DNA of 64,000 bases from the NCBI RefSeq assembly GCF_003751805.1, contig NZ_RKHQ01000001.1, positions 744,001-808,000 on the forward strand, read 5' to 3'. The DNA comes from Salana multivorans. GTDB taxonomy: Bacteria; Actinomycetota; Actinomycetes; Actinomycetales; Beutenbergiaceae. Positions 8,148 to 16,350 of this stretch are shown here, in pieces (position 1 is the first letter of the stretch; every line of letters begins with the position of its first letter). Below the pieces are notes generated by a model that saw only the letters and a list, made by a program, of their open reading frames with translations, was not told the origin of the DNA and did not search any database. The translations under genes were made by a program, and so were the position numbers.

Positions 8148-8986
8148 TTGGTCGCCCCCGCGATCAGACCGCCGACGAAGAAGCGCCCGACGGCCAGGAA
8201 CAGCAGGACGGTCGGCAGGAGCGTGAACAGCGTCGCGGAGGTCACGAGCCCCCAGTCGACCGTGTACTGCCCGATGATCGCCTTGAGCCCCACGGGCAGC
8301 GTGTCGAGACCGTCCGACATGATGAACTGCGACGCGAACACGAACTCGGTCCAGGAGAAGACGAACGAGTAGACCGCGACCGTCGCGACACCCGGCAGCA
8401 GCAGCGGCAGGACGATCTGGAACATGGTCCGCAGGGGACCGGCTCCGTCGAGGGCGGCCGCCTCGTCGATCTCGATCGGGATGGCGAGGATGAACCCCCG
8501 CAGGAGCCACGTGCAGAAGGGCGCCGTGAACGCGACGTTGACGAGCACCAGGCCGGCGTGGCTGTCGATGAGCCCGAGCTGGGCGAGCGTGACGTACAGC
8601 GGGACGATGAGCAGCGTGCCGGGGATCATGTAGGACAGGAGCACGACGCCCGAGATCTTCCCGGCGCCGGGCACCCTGAGCCGGTCGAGGCCGTAGGCCG
8701 CGGCGATCGACACCACGAGCGTCACGACCGTCGTCCCGATCGCGACCACGAAGCTGTTGGAGAGGAACAGCGGGTACTTCGTCGTCGCGAAGAGCCGCTC
8801 GAAGTTCTCCAGCGTCCACTCGCGCGGCAGGAGCGTCGGGCTGGTGCTGATGAGCTCGCTGCGGGGCTTGAAGCTCGAGACCGTGATCCAGTAGATCGGC
8901 CCGAGCACGACGAGCGTGAGCAGCGCCATGACGACGACCCGCGGGATGGCGCGCACCGCGCGTCCCGGTGTGGTGAGTGCGGACAT
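8144..8986 (-). CDS. Carbohydrate ABC transporter permease, MalG type
   Basis: 280 residues, six predicted membrane helices. The cytoplasmic EAA loop reads EIDEAAALDGAGPLRTMFQIVLPLLLPG, the ATPase-contact motif of CUT1 sugar permeases. The N-terminus (MSALTTPGRAVRAIPRVV) is short and positive, then helix 1. It pairs with the MalF-type permease immediately upstream (TGATG, 1-nt overlap) to form the channel. No ATPase gene is in the operon, so a shared MsiK/UgpC-type ATPase encoded elsewhere is probably used, as is usual for CUT1 systems in actinobacteria. Confidence 0.92.
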   Translation of the reverse strand: MSALTTPGRAVRAIPRVVVMALLTLVVLGPIYWITVSSFKPRSELISTSPTLLPREWTLENFERLFATTKYPLFLSNSFVVAIGTTVVTLVVSIAAAYGLDRLRVPGAGKISGVVLLSYMIPGTLLIVPLYVTLAQLGLIDSHAGLVLVNVAFTAPFCTWLLRGFILAIPIEIDEAAALDGAGPLRTMFQIVLPLLLPGVATVAVYSFVFSWTEFVFASQFIMSDGLDTLPVGLKAIIGQYTVDWGLVTSATLFTLLPTVLLFLAVGRFFVGGLIAGATK

Positions 8987-9927
8987 CACAGCTCCTTCGG
9001 CCGCGCGAACCGGACGAACAGCAGCGCGGCGATGCCGAGCACGATCACCGTGAGCACGCTGGCGGCAGCCGCCTCGCTGGCCCGGAACGCGCTGAACGCG
9101 GTGTTGTAGACGTAGACCGGCAGCGTCGTCGTCGCGTCGGCCGGACCACCCTCGGTGATGAGGAAGATCGTGTCGAGGATGTTGAACGACCAGAGCGAGC
9201 CGACGAGGGCGACGGCGAACAGGACGGGTTGCAGCAGGGGGAACGTGACGGCCCAGAAGGTCTGCCACGCGTTGGCGCCGTCGATCGTCGCCGCCTCGAT
9301 CACCTCGCCGGGCACCGTCGCGAGGGCGCCGTAGACGACGACGGCCGTGAGCGGGAACCAGTGCCAGCTGTTGACGAGGATGATGACCGGCAGCGCCCAG
9401 ACCGGGTTGCCGAACGGGGAGCCGAGGTCGATCCCGACGGCCTCGAACGCCTTGTACACGACCCCGTAGCTGGAGTTGAGCATCCACTGCCAGATGATCG
9501 TGACCGCCACGGTGGGCACGACCCACGGCAGCATCACCCAGACGCGCGCCGAGCGAGCCCACCAGCCGCGCCGCTGCATGAGCAGCGCGGCGCCGAAGGC
9601 GAGGACGGTCTGCACCGCCATGTTGCCGATCAGCCAGAGCCCGGAGCGCCGCAGGGCGGCCCAGAAGGACGGATCGCCGACGACCTTGGCGTAGGTCTCG
9701 AACGCGACGAAGTCGGAGTCGCTCCCGATGAGCCGCTGGTCGCGCAGGCTCGTCCAGACCGCGTTGAGGAGCGGGTAGGCGATCACCACGAGCATGATGA
9801 CGACGATCGGCGCGACGAGCGCGTAGCCCAGCGCCATCTCCCTCGGTCCCAGCCGGCCCCGTGGCCGGGGGTGACGGGCCCCGCGCACCCGCGCGGAACC
9901 CGTCACCCGTGCTGCATCGCTGGCCAC
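8986..9927 (-). CDS. Carbohydrate ABC transporter permease, MalF type
   Basis: 313 residues with six membrane helices; EAA loop EVIEAATIDGANAWQTFWAVTFPLL. Partner of the MalG-type permease. I give the GTG at 9927, 2 nt after the binding-protein stop, which leaves a basic cytoplasmic tail (RPRGRLGPRE) before helix 1 (MALGYALVAPIVVIML). An alternative ATG at 9837 starts right at helix 1 and has GAGGGAG directly before it. A hairpin at 9871-9908 would then be intercistronic rather than coding, so the shorter start deserves consideration. Confidence 0.88.
   Translation of the reverse strand: MASDAARVTGSARVRGARHPRPRGRLGPREMALGYALVAPIVVIMLVVIAYPLLNAVWTSLRDQRLIGSDSDFVAFETYAKVVGDPSFWAALRRSGLWLIGNMAVQTVLAFGAALLMQRRGWWARSARVWVMLPWVVPTVAVTIIWQWMLNSSYGVVYKAFEAVGIDLGSPFGNPVWALPVIILVNSWHWFPLTAVVVYGALATVPGEVIEAATIDGANAWQTFWAVTFPLLQPVLFAVALVGSLWSFNILDTIFLITEGGPADATTTLPVYVYNTAFSAFRASEAAAASVLTVIVLGIAALLFVRFARPKEL
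9871..9908 (-). other. Hairpin between (or at the junction of) the binding-protein and permease genes
   Basis: An outer 8-bp stem GTGACGGG/CCCGTCAC and inner 6-bp CCGCGC/GCGCGG stem, separated by a 2-nt internal mismatch. Such structures after binding-protein genes often stabilise the upstream mRNA or attenuate downstream expression, giving excess binding protein. It overlaps the permease coding region only if the longer start is correct. Confidence 0.45.
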
Positions 9928-9929
9928 GG

Positions 9930-11288
9930 CTAGCTGAGGGCCTTGTCCATCTCGGCCTGCGCCCACGCTGCCGCATCCTCGGCTGACTCGCCGGAGACGT
10001 ACATCCGCTGGATGGCCTGGGCGAGGATGTTCTGGCCGGAGATGTCACCGATGCGCTCGATGTACTGGCCGTCGACGAACCCGAAGAGCGCGCCGGTCTT
10101 CGACTGGTCGAGCATCGCGTCGACGCACTCGGAGTAGGTGTCGATGATCTCGTTGGAGCGCCAGGCGGAGATCTGGGCCTCGTCCGTCGTGACGGGGAGG
10201 AACAGACCCGGCTCGGCCTCGAGGAACGGCCCGTAGTTCTCCGGCAGCATCAGCCAGCTCAGGAACGCTGCGGCGCCGTCCTGGCGAGCCTGGTCGTCGG
10301 CGAGGACCATGGCGCCGTTGGAGTAGTAGATGCTCCCGGGCTGGCCGCCCTCGTCCTTGACGGGGATCGGCGCGCAGCCGAGGCGGTCGGGCGCGAGGCC
10401 GGACTCGGCCTCCCACGGCGCGAGGTACTGGCCCTTCTCGACGGCCATCGCGGCCGCGCCGCTGTTGAACGCCGCCTGCGGCTCGCCCCAGGCGAAGCTG
10501 GCGGAGTCCTTGGGCGAGAACGCGAGCAGGTCCTTGTAGAGCTGGAGCGCCGCGACGGTCTCCGGGGTGTCGAAGTCCACCTCGCCGTCCTCGGTGAACC
10601 AGTTCCCCGCGCCGCCCGTGACCATGAAGCTGTACAGCACCTGGTCGGACGCGAGGTTCTTGCCGGCCGGCAGCGCGATGCCGCTCTGCCCGTCCTGCGT
10701 CAGCCTCTCGGCGGCCGCCCGCAGCTCGTCCCACGTCGTCGGCGCCTCGAGGCCGGCGGCCTCGAAGCTGTCGCGGTTGTACCAGAGCATCTGCACCATG
10801 CCGTAGAGCGGGACGGCCCACACCTCGCCACCGTCGGTGTAGGCGGCGGTCGCCGCGTCCAGGAAGTCGTACTCGCCGTCCAGCTCCTCGACCGTGCTCG
10901 TCACGGGCTGACCGAGACCGAGGTTGCGCACGTAGGTCGCGAAGTCGGGGATCGCGAAGAGGATGTCCGGCTGGTTGCCGGCCTGCGCGGCGGCCGCGAT
11001 CCCCTGGTACACCGAGTCCCACTCCTGCACCTGCGCCTGGACGGGGTACGCGGGGTCGGTGGCGTTGTACTGGTCGATCAGTGTGTTCCACGCCTCGACC
11101 CGCGTGGGGACGCTCTCCATGTGCCAGAGGATCAGCGGCTCCGTCGAGCCGGTGGCGCCGCCACCGGACTGTGCCCCGCCTCCCGGGTCCGTGCTCGCCG
11201 AGCCCGAGGGAGAACCCGAGCAGCCGGCGAGGATCAGCGATCCGGCGGCGACCGCCGCCGCGATCGGGATGATGAAGCGGTTACGCAT
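9930..11288 (-). CDS. Sugar ABC transporter substrate-binding lipoprotein
   Basis: 452 residues. Signal peptide MRNRFIIPIAAAVAAGSLILAGC with lipobox LAGC, then a Ser/Gly-rich spacer and a family 1 extracellular solute-binding fold (LILWHMESVPTRVEAW; WAVPLYGMVQMLWYNRDSFE; AAMAVEKGQY). It is anchored outside the membrane and captures the sugar for the two permeases. The ATG at 11288 is chosen because GAGGTGAAGG precedes it and the signal peptide starts here. First gene of the operon running to 4894, facing the GntR regulator across a 181-bp gap holding paired operators. Confidence 0.93.
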   Translation of the reverse strand: MRNRFIIPIAAAVAAGSLILAGCSGSPSGSASTDPGGGAQSGGGATGSTEPLILWHMESVPTRVEAWNTLIDQYNATDPAYPVQAQVQEWDSVYQGIAAAAQAGNQPDILFAIPDFATYVRNLGLGQPVTSTVEELDGEYDFLDAATAAYTDGGEVWAVPLYGMVQMLWYNRDSFEAAGLEAPTTWDELRAAAERLTQDGQSGIALPAGKNLASDQVLYSFMVTGGAGNWFTEDGEVDFDTPETVAALQLYKDLLAFSPKDSASFAWGEPQAAFNSGAAAMAVEKGQYLAPWEAESGLAPDRLGCAPIPVKDEGGQPGSIYYSNGAMVLADDQARQDGAAAFLSWLMLPENYGPFLEAEPGLFLPVTTDEAQISAWRSNEIIDTYSECVDAMLDQSKTGALFGFVDGQYIERIGDISGQNILAQAIQRMYVSGESAEDAAAWAQAEMDKALS

Positions 11289-11354
11289 ACCTTCACCTCT
11301 CTGTGAATAGTCGGGCGCCGGCGCCACCGTGCACCGGTCGCATGACCGCGTGCT

Positions 11355-11386
11355 GCTCTAGAGCGGCACGCGGATTACTCTAGAGC
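11355..11386. promoter_or_regulatory. Twin palindromic operators for the adjacent GntR regulator
   Basis: GCTCTAGAGC at 11355-11364 and ACTCTAGAGC at 11377-11386. Both contain the perfect palindrome CTCTAGAG and their cores are 22 bp apart, about two helical turns, so two dimers would bind the same face. The core resembles the TCTAGA centre of known HutC-subfamily (DasR/NagR-like) sites. They lie between the sugar operon and the divergent gntR gene, so one regulator could control both. Confidence 0.65.
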
Positions 11387-11469
11387 AAAGACGGAGGTCT
11401 GGGAAGACCGACGGCTCGCCCGCGGCTCCGCGCACGACGCGGCGTACGACGAGCCAGGGATGGACCACT

Positions 11470-12201
11470 ATGAGAGCCATGTCCACACCGAAGTACGTGA
11501 CGATCGCCCGCGAGCTGCGGCGCCGCTGCCAGCAGCTCGCCGCCGGCTCGCGCCTGCCGCCGGAGCGGACGCTCGCCCACGAGTTCGGCGTCAGCGTCAT
11601 GACCGTGCGCCAGGCGCTGGGTCAGCTCGTCGACGACGGCTGGGTGAACCGGACGGCCGGGCGCGGGACGTTCGTCACCCGCCCGACGGTGTCGATGGGA
11701 CCGACGCTCACGTCGTTCACCGTCGACATGCGCCGGCGCGGGCTCGAGCCGTCCTCGACCGTGCTGCGGGTCGAGCGCGTCGTGCCCGACCTCGAGACCG
11801 TCGCCGCGCTCGGCATCCGCCCCGGCGAGAGCACGCTGCTGGTCGAGCGCCTGCGCTGCGCCGACGGGGAGCCGATCTGCCACGAGGTCAGCCTGTTCCC
11901 GGAGCGGGTCGCGGAGCAGCTCCTCGCGGGGCGGCTCGACCAGTCGGTCCACGAGATCCTCGTGGCGTCGGGAGCCGAGCCCCGCAGCAGCGAGCGCTCG
12001 GTCCGGGCCGTCGTCGCGGGGGGGCGCGAGTGCGAGCTGCTCGAGCTGCCGCCGGGCTCGCCGGCGCTCGAGATCATCGACCTGTTCTCCGACGTCACGG
12101 GCCGCCCGGTCCAGCACGCGCGCACGCGCTACCGGTTCGACCGCTACGAGGTGCGCAGCCTCATCGAGACGAACCCCCGACCGGCCGGCGCGGCGATCTG
12201 A
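11470..12201 (+). CDS. GntR/HutC-family transcriptional regulator
   Basis: 243 residues. N-terminal winged helix-turn-helix (RLPPERTLAHEFGVSVMTVRQALGQLVDDGWVNRTAGRGTFV, residues about 27-68), then a UTRA ligand-binding domain ending RTRYRFDRYEVRS, the typical HutC-type C-terminus. Such proteins usually bind a phosphosugar or related metabolite and release DNA. Divergent from the sugar ABC operon over twin CTCTAGAG sites, so it probably represses that operon and itself. The ATG at 11470 is the first in frame; a second ATG at 11479 (MSTPKYVTIARE) is equally plausible. Confidence 0.9.
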   Translation: MRAMSTPKYVTIARELRRRCQQLAAGSRLPPERTLAHEFGVSVMTVRQALGQLVDDGWVNRTAGRGTFVTRPTVSMGPTLTSFTVDMRRRGLEPSSTVLRVERVVPDLETVAALGIRPGESTLLVERLRCADGEPICHEVSLFPERVAEQLLAGRLDQSVHEILVASGAEPRSSERSVRAVVAGGRECELLELPPGSPALEIIDLFSDVTGRPVQHARTRYRFDRYEVRSLIETNPRPAGAAI

Positions 12202-12218
12202 CGCCCGTCCGCCCCGGC

Positions 12219-13346
12219 TCACGCCGGGCCCTGCGCCTTCGCACCGTGTCCCGTCAGCATGAGGACCACCGGGCCACCGGGGTCGACGTGCCGCTCGGTC
12301 CCGCGCCGCTCGCCCGCGCCGCCCAGGCCGAGGGCGTCGCTCGCCGCGAGGGCCGTCGCGGCCCCGGGCTCGACCCACACGCCCGAGGCGGCGAGCTCGC
12401 CGACGGCCTCGCTGATCGCGCCCTCGCCGACGGCGACCACCTCCCCGCCCGTCCTGCCGACCGCGGCGGCCGTGATGGCCGCCGCCGACTCGTAGCCGCG
12501 CAGGGGGTCGGCGATCGCGGTCGCCGACGTGGCCGACCACGAGCTCCCGCGCAGGTCGGCGAGCGACGCGCCGGCCCAGAACCGCGCGATGGGCGCCATG
12601 GCCGCCGCCTGGACTCCGACCAGCCGCGGCACCCTGGCCACGAGGCCGAGGCAGACGGCGTCCGCGAACCCCCGCTCGATCCCGCGCAGCAGCGGCCCGG
12701 CGCCGATCGGCACGACGACGACGGCGGGCTCGACGCCGAGCTGGTCGAGGAGCTCGAACGCGATCAGCCGGTACGCCTCGGCCAGGATCGGGTTGCGGTA
12801 GGTGGTCGAGACGTTGACCCAGCCGTCGCCCTCCTCCGCCGCCGCTCGCGCGTAGGCGTCCGAGTAGTCCCCCTCGACCTCGGCCACCTCGGCACCGTAG
12901 GCGGCGCAGGCCGCCAGCTTGCGCCCGGCGTGCGAGGCGGAGCCGACGACCACCCGGCAGCGCAGCCCCGCCGCGGCGGCGTAGGCCGCGGCGGAGACGG
13001 CGGCGTTCCCCGTCGACGCGACGACGAGGCCGCGCGCCCCGAGCCGGACCGCGAGCGCCGCGCCGAGCGACATCGCCCGGTCCTTGAACGACAGCGTCGG
13101 GTTGAGCGACTCGAGCTTGGCCAGGACGCCGGGGCGCCCCGCGACCGGGACCAGCGGTGTGTCACCCTGCCCGAGGTCGACGCACTCGCCGACGTCGACC
13201 AGGAGGTCGGCCCGGCCGCGCGAGACGGGCGGCTCCGGGGCGGCGAGCAGCGTCCCGGCGCAGTCCGGGCACTCGTAGGCGACGTCGTCGGTCGCCCGGT
13301 CGCACTCGACGCAGACCAGACGCCACGGACGCGCCGTCCTCACCAT
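12219..13346 (-). CDS. Threonine-synthase-like PLP-dependent enzyme
   Basis: 375 residues of the fold-type II PLP family. An N-terminal zinc ribbon (CVEC near residue 13, CPDC near residue 27) is followed by LGQGDTPL, the PLP-lysine motif LSFKDRA, STGNAAVSAAAYAA (phosphate cradle) and VVPIGAGPLL. This architecture is that of threonine synthase, but paralogues act as ammonia-lyases or other beta-replacement enzymes. Because it sits opposite an M20 hydrolase operon with an IclR regulator, not with hom or thrB, I consider a catabolic role likelier than threonine synthesis. The ATG at 13346 has GAGGGAGAG upstream. Confidence 0.8.
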   Translation of the reverse strand: MVRTARPWRLVCVECDRATDDVAYECPDCAGTLLAAPEPPVSRGRADLLVDVGECVDLGQGDTPLVPVAGRPGVLAKLESLNPTLSFKDRAMSLGAALAVRLGARGLVVASTGNAAVSAAAYAAAAGLRCRVVVGSASHAGRKLAACAAYGAEVAEVEGDYSDAYARAAAEEGDGWVNVSTTYRNPILAEAYRLIAFELLDQLGVEPAVVVVPIGAGPLLRGIERGFADAVCLGLVARVPRLVGVQAAAMAPIARFWAGASLADLRGSSWSATSATAIADPLRGYESAAAITAAAVGRTGGEVVAVGEGAISEAVGELAASGVWVEPGAATALAASDALGLGGAGERRGTERHVDPGGPVVLMLTGHGAKAQGPA

Positions 13347-13376
13347 GCCGCTCTCCCTCGCCGTCGCGGGAGCTTC

Positions 13377-13399
13377 CTTGTGGAAGCGGATTCCAAAAG
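13377..13399. promoter_or_regulatory. IclR-type palindrome in the divergent gap
   Basis: Core TGGAAGCGGATTCCA at 13381-13395 is an exact inverted repeat (TGGAA/TTCCA, 5-bp spacer), extended outward by CTT/AAG with one mismatch pair. TGGAA-N-TTCCA is the usual form of IclR-family sites. It lies 31 bp before the PLP-enzyme start and 78 bp before the M20 start, so the IclR protein at 15532 could control both directions. Confidence 0.6.
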
Positions 13400-13476
13400 C
13401 TAGCATGACGCACGGTCGCCCGGTTGTCACCTGTCAGCCGAGGCCCTCTCATCCGACTCTCACCGTGGAGGTCGTC

Positions 13477-14664
13477 GTGGACGTGCTCGAGCTCACCCGA
13501 GCGCTGGTCGAGATCGACTCGCAGAATCCCGGGGCCCTCGAGCCCGAGATCGCGCGCTTCGTCCACGACTGGGCCACCCGGCGCGGCTACGCGACGACGG
13601 TGCTGGAGCCCGTGGCCGGACGCCCGAACGTCCTCGTCACGCTCGACCTCGGCGGCGAGCGCCACCTCGGTCTGTCCGGTCACCTCGACACCAAGCCGAT
13701 CGGCGACGCCCTCGCCCAGTGGCGCACGCCGCCGCTCGAGCTCACCGTCGACGGCGACGACGCCTACGGTCTCGGTGTCACGGACATGAAGGGCGGTGTC
13801 GCGGCCATGATGGTCGCGCTCGACCGCCTCGCGACCGGGCCGGCCACGGCCACCGGACGCGTCACGCTGCTCCTGAGCGCCGACGAGGAGCAGGGGTCCG
13901 ACGCCGGGGCCAAGGCGCTCGTGGAGGCGGGTCTGCTCCCGCCGCTCGACGCCGTCGTGATCGGCGAGCCCAGCGGGATCACCCGGGCGTGGGAGGGCAT
14001 CCACCTGGTCTCCCGCGGGCTGTGCTGCTTCGACGTCGAGATCACGACGACGCAGGGCCACTCCGGCCTCTCCCCCATCCTCGGCCGCAACGCGACCCTC
14101 GTCGCCGCCGACCTGCTCCACGCGTTCGAGGAGTTCCGCCCCACCGTCACCACGCCCGGCGAGGTGGCCTGCGCGCCGACCGTGAACCCGGGCATCTTCG
14201 CGCGCTCGGGGGTGAGCTGGGGCGTCTGGCCCGGGTGGTGCAGCATCGGGATCGAGATCCGCCTCGTGCCGGGGATGGACCAGCGCGTCCTGCACGCCGA
14301 GGTGGCCGCCCTGGTCGAGGAGGTCGTCGGCGACCGCGCCCACGCGGACATCCGCTACAAGGACTCGGCCCAGGGGTGGATCGACGCGGTCGAGCTGTCC
14401 CCGGGCGCGGCGGTCGCCCGGGCCGCGCGCGTCGCGACCGCCGAGGTGCTCGGCGCCCCCGCGCCGTTCACGGCGTTCCCCGGGGCGACCGACGCGACGT
14501 CGTTCCTCGGCACCGGCGGCATCCCGACCATCGCGAGCCTCGGCCCGGGCTGGATCAGCTCCGCGCACGGGGCGAACGAGCGCGTCGGGGTCGGCCAGCT
14601 CGACGAGGCGGTGGCGATCTACGACGCCCTCGCCCGGCACTACCTGGCGGGGGCCGAGGCGTGA
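13477..14664 (+). CDS. M20-family metallohydrolase (ArgE/DapE-like)
   Basis: 395 residues. Catalytic-domain motifs: LSGHLDTKPIG (metal His and Asp), GVTDMKGG (bridging Asp), LSADEEQGSDAG (Glu-Glu pair), GEPSG (metal), and a C-terminal SAHGANER with the last metal His. A lid/dimerisation domain with TTQGHSGLSP lies between. It should hydrolyse an N-acyl or peptide amide bond. The GTG at 13477 is chosen because GGAGG lies 5 nt upstream and the fold begins right there (VDVLELTRALVEIDSQ); the open frame before it has no family similarity. It overlaps the MBL gene by 4 nt. Confidence 0.88.
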   Translation: MDVLELTRALVEIDSQNPGALEPEIARFVHDWATRRGYATTVLEPVAGRPNVLVTLDLGGERHLGLSGHLDTKPIGDALAQWRTPPLELTVDGDDAYGLGVTDMKGGVAAMMVALDRLATGPATATGRVTLLLSADEEQGSDAGAKALVEAGLLPPLDAVVIGEPSGITRAWEGIHLVSRGLCCFDVEITTTQGHSGLSPILGRNATLVAADLLHAFEEFRPTVTTPGEVACAPTVNPGIFARSGVSWGVWPGWCSIGIEIRLVPGMDQRVLHAEVAALVEEVVGDRAHADIRYKDSAQGWIDAVELSPGAAVARAARVATAEVLGAPAPFTAFPGATDATSFLGTGGIPTIASLGPGWISSAHGANERVGVGQLDEAVAIYDALARHYLAGAEA

Positions 14665-15422
14665 GCGCCGTCGAGGTCGCGCCCGACATCTGGCTGGTCG
14701 GGAGCTGCGACCCCGGGTCGCCGGCGTTCACCGACCGCCACGACTGCGCCCAGTACCTGCTGTGGCGGGACGGGGAGGGCTGGCTGGTCGACGCGGGCAC
14801 GGGACTCGGCTCCGACCGGTGGCTCGGCAACGTCGCCGAGGTGGCGGACCCCGCGGGGCTCTCGGGACTGGTGGTGACGCACTACCACGCCGACCACGCC
14901 GGGGGCGCGGCCGCGGCGCTGGACCGGGGTCTGCGCGTGCTCGCCAGCCCCGTCACCGGCGCGGCGCTCCGCGTGGGTGACGACGAGGCGACCAGCCTCG
15001 CCCGGGCTCGCACCGCCGGGGTCTACCCCCCGGATCTCGCGCTCGCCCCGGCCCCGACGGTCGAGCCGGCGCCCGCGACCCTCCCGCTCGCGTGGGGGAC
15101 GCTCGAGGTGCTCGACACCCCCGGTCACTGCGACGGCCACGTCGCCGTGCTGCTCACGCGGGAGGGTCGCTCGTCGCTGCTGGCCGGCGACGTCGTCTTC
15201 GCCGGCGGGCGCATCGCGATCCAGGCGATCGCCGACTGCCGGCCGCTCGCCTACGCGGAGACGGTCGCCCACCTCGCCAGCCGGGACGTCGACGACCTGC
15301 TCCCCGGCCACGGGGCGGTCGTGCTCGGCGGGGCCGGCGCCGACCTCCGGCGCGCGGCCGCGTCGTTCGCCGCGCTCCTGCCGCCGCCCAACCACCTGCC
15401 GGCACCCGGGTACGGCCTGTGA
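14661..15422 (+). CDS. Metallo-beta-lactamase-fold hydrolase
   Basis: 253 residues. The zinc motif THYHADHAGG (HxHxDH), a later TPGHCDGHVAVLL, LLAGDVVFAGG (metal-bridging Asp) and LPGHG identify a glyoxalase II/MBL-fold protein. The N-terminus (VEVAPDIWLVGS) gives the first strand. Substrate cannot be inferred from sequence. The GTG at 14661 overlaps the M20 stop (GTGA), so the two are coupled and probably act on the same pathway, followed 110 nt later by the IclR gene. No signal peptide, hence cytoplasmic and not an antibiotic lactamase. Confidence 0.87.
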   Translation: MSAVEVAPDIWLVGSCDPGSPAFTDRHDCAQYLLWRDGEGWLVDAGTGLGSDRWLGNVAEVADPAGLSGLVVTHYHADHAGGAAAALDRGLRVLASPVTGAALRVGDDEATSLARARTAGVYPPDLALAPAPTVEPAPATLPLAWGTLEVLDTPGHCDGHVAVLLTREGRSSLLAGDVVFAGGRIAIQAIADCRPLAYAETVAHLASRDVDDLLPGHGAVVLGGAGADLRRAAASFAALLPPPNHLPAPGYGL

Positions 15423-15531
15423 CGGCCGCGCCTCGACCCCGTCCCGCCGGCGCCGCGCGCGGCGCCGGAGCAGCCCGCCACCGTGCCACCATGTCGTCGA
15501 CGACGGCCAACCAGACCAGAGGAGTCGATGC

Positions 15532-16350
15532 GTGAACCAGCCGACCGACGGCCCCGGACGACGGAGCGGACCCGACGGCCTGCGCGCCGTCGACCGGACG
15601 ATCCGCATCCTGCTCGCGCTCGCCGCCTCGCCGACGGGGACGAGTCTCACCGACCTCGCGCGAGGGACGGACATCTCCGCCCCGACGGCGCACCGGCTGC
15701 TCGGCGCGCTGCGGCGTCACCGCCTCACGCGCGAGACCGTCGACGGCAGGCACGCGCTCGGTCCCGCCACCCTGGTGCTCGCGCGGGGGTTCCTCGGCGG
15801 CCTCGACTTCCGCGTCGAGGCCCTCCCGGTCCTCTCGGAGCTGCGCGACGCGACCGGCGAGGCGTGCCACCTCGGGACGCTCGCCGCGCCGCACATCGTG
15901 TACGTCGACAAGCTGGGCTCGACGCACCCCGTCCAGGTCATGACGCGGATCGGCGGGACGGCTCCGGCGCTGACGACGGCGCTGGGCCGGGCGCTCCTCG
16001 CCAACTCCCCCGCCGAGGTCGTCCGCCAGGTCGTCACGGCGAGCGAGGCGCAGCTCGGGCCGCTCCCCGCGTGGGACCCCGAGGAGCTCGACCGGACGCG
16101 CGAGCGCGGCTACTCCATCGACGACGGGGAGTCGGCACCGGGCATCGTCGCGCTCGGTGCGCCGATCTTCGACAGCGAGGGCGCCGCCATCGCGGCGATC
16201 GACGTCGCCGTCCCCGCCGTGCGGTTCGACCGGGAGCGCCGCGAGGAGCTGGGGGGACTGGTCAGGGCCTCGGCCGACCGGGTCTCCTCGGCGCTCGGCC
16301 ACCCGGCCAACGGCCCGGACCTGCCGACCGACGACCGCTCCGATGGCTGA
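15532..16350 (+). CDS. IclR-family transcriptional regulator
   Basis: 272 residues. N-terminal helix-turn-helix (AVDRTIRILLALAASPTG, then LARGTDISAPTAHRLLGALRRHRL) and C-terminal effector-binding GAF-like domain with GEACHLGTL, GRALLAN, RERGYSIDDGE and VALGAPIFD, all usual IclR landmarks. The GTG at 15532 has GAGGAG 7 nt upstream. The tail past residue 255 is short and unstructured. It overlaps the next gene by 8 nt. Probable binding site: the TGGAA/TTCCA palindrome at 13381. Confidence 0.9.
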   Translation: MNQPTDGPGRRSGPDGLRAVDRTIRILLALAASPTGTSLTDLARGTDISAPTAHRLLGALRRHRLTRETVDGRHALGPATLVLARGFLGGLDFRVEALPVLSELRDATGEACHLGTLAAPHIVYVDKLGSTHPVQVMTRIGGTAPALTTALGRALLANSPAEVVRQVVTASEAQLGPLPAWDPEELDRTRERGYSIDDGESAPGIVALGAPIFDSEGAAIAAIDVAVPAVRFDRERREELGGLVRASADRVSSALGHPANGPDLPTDDRSDG

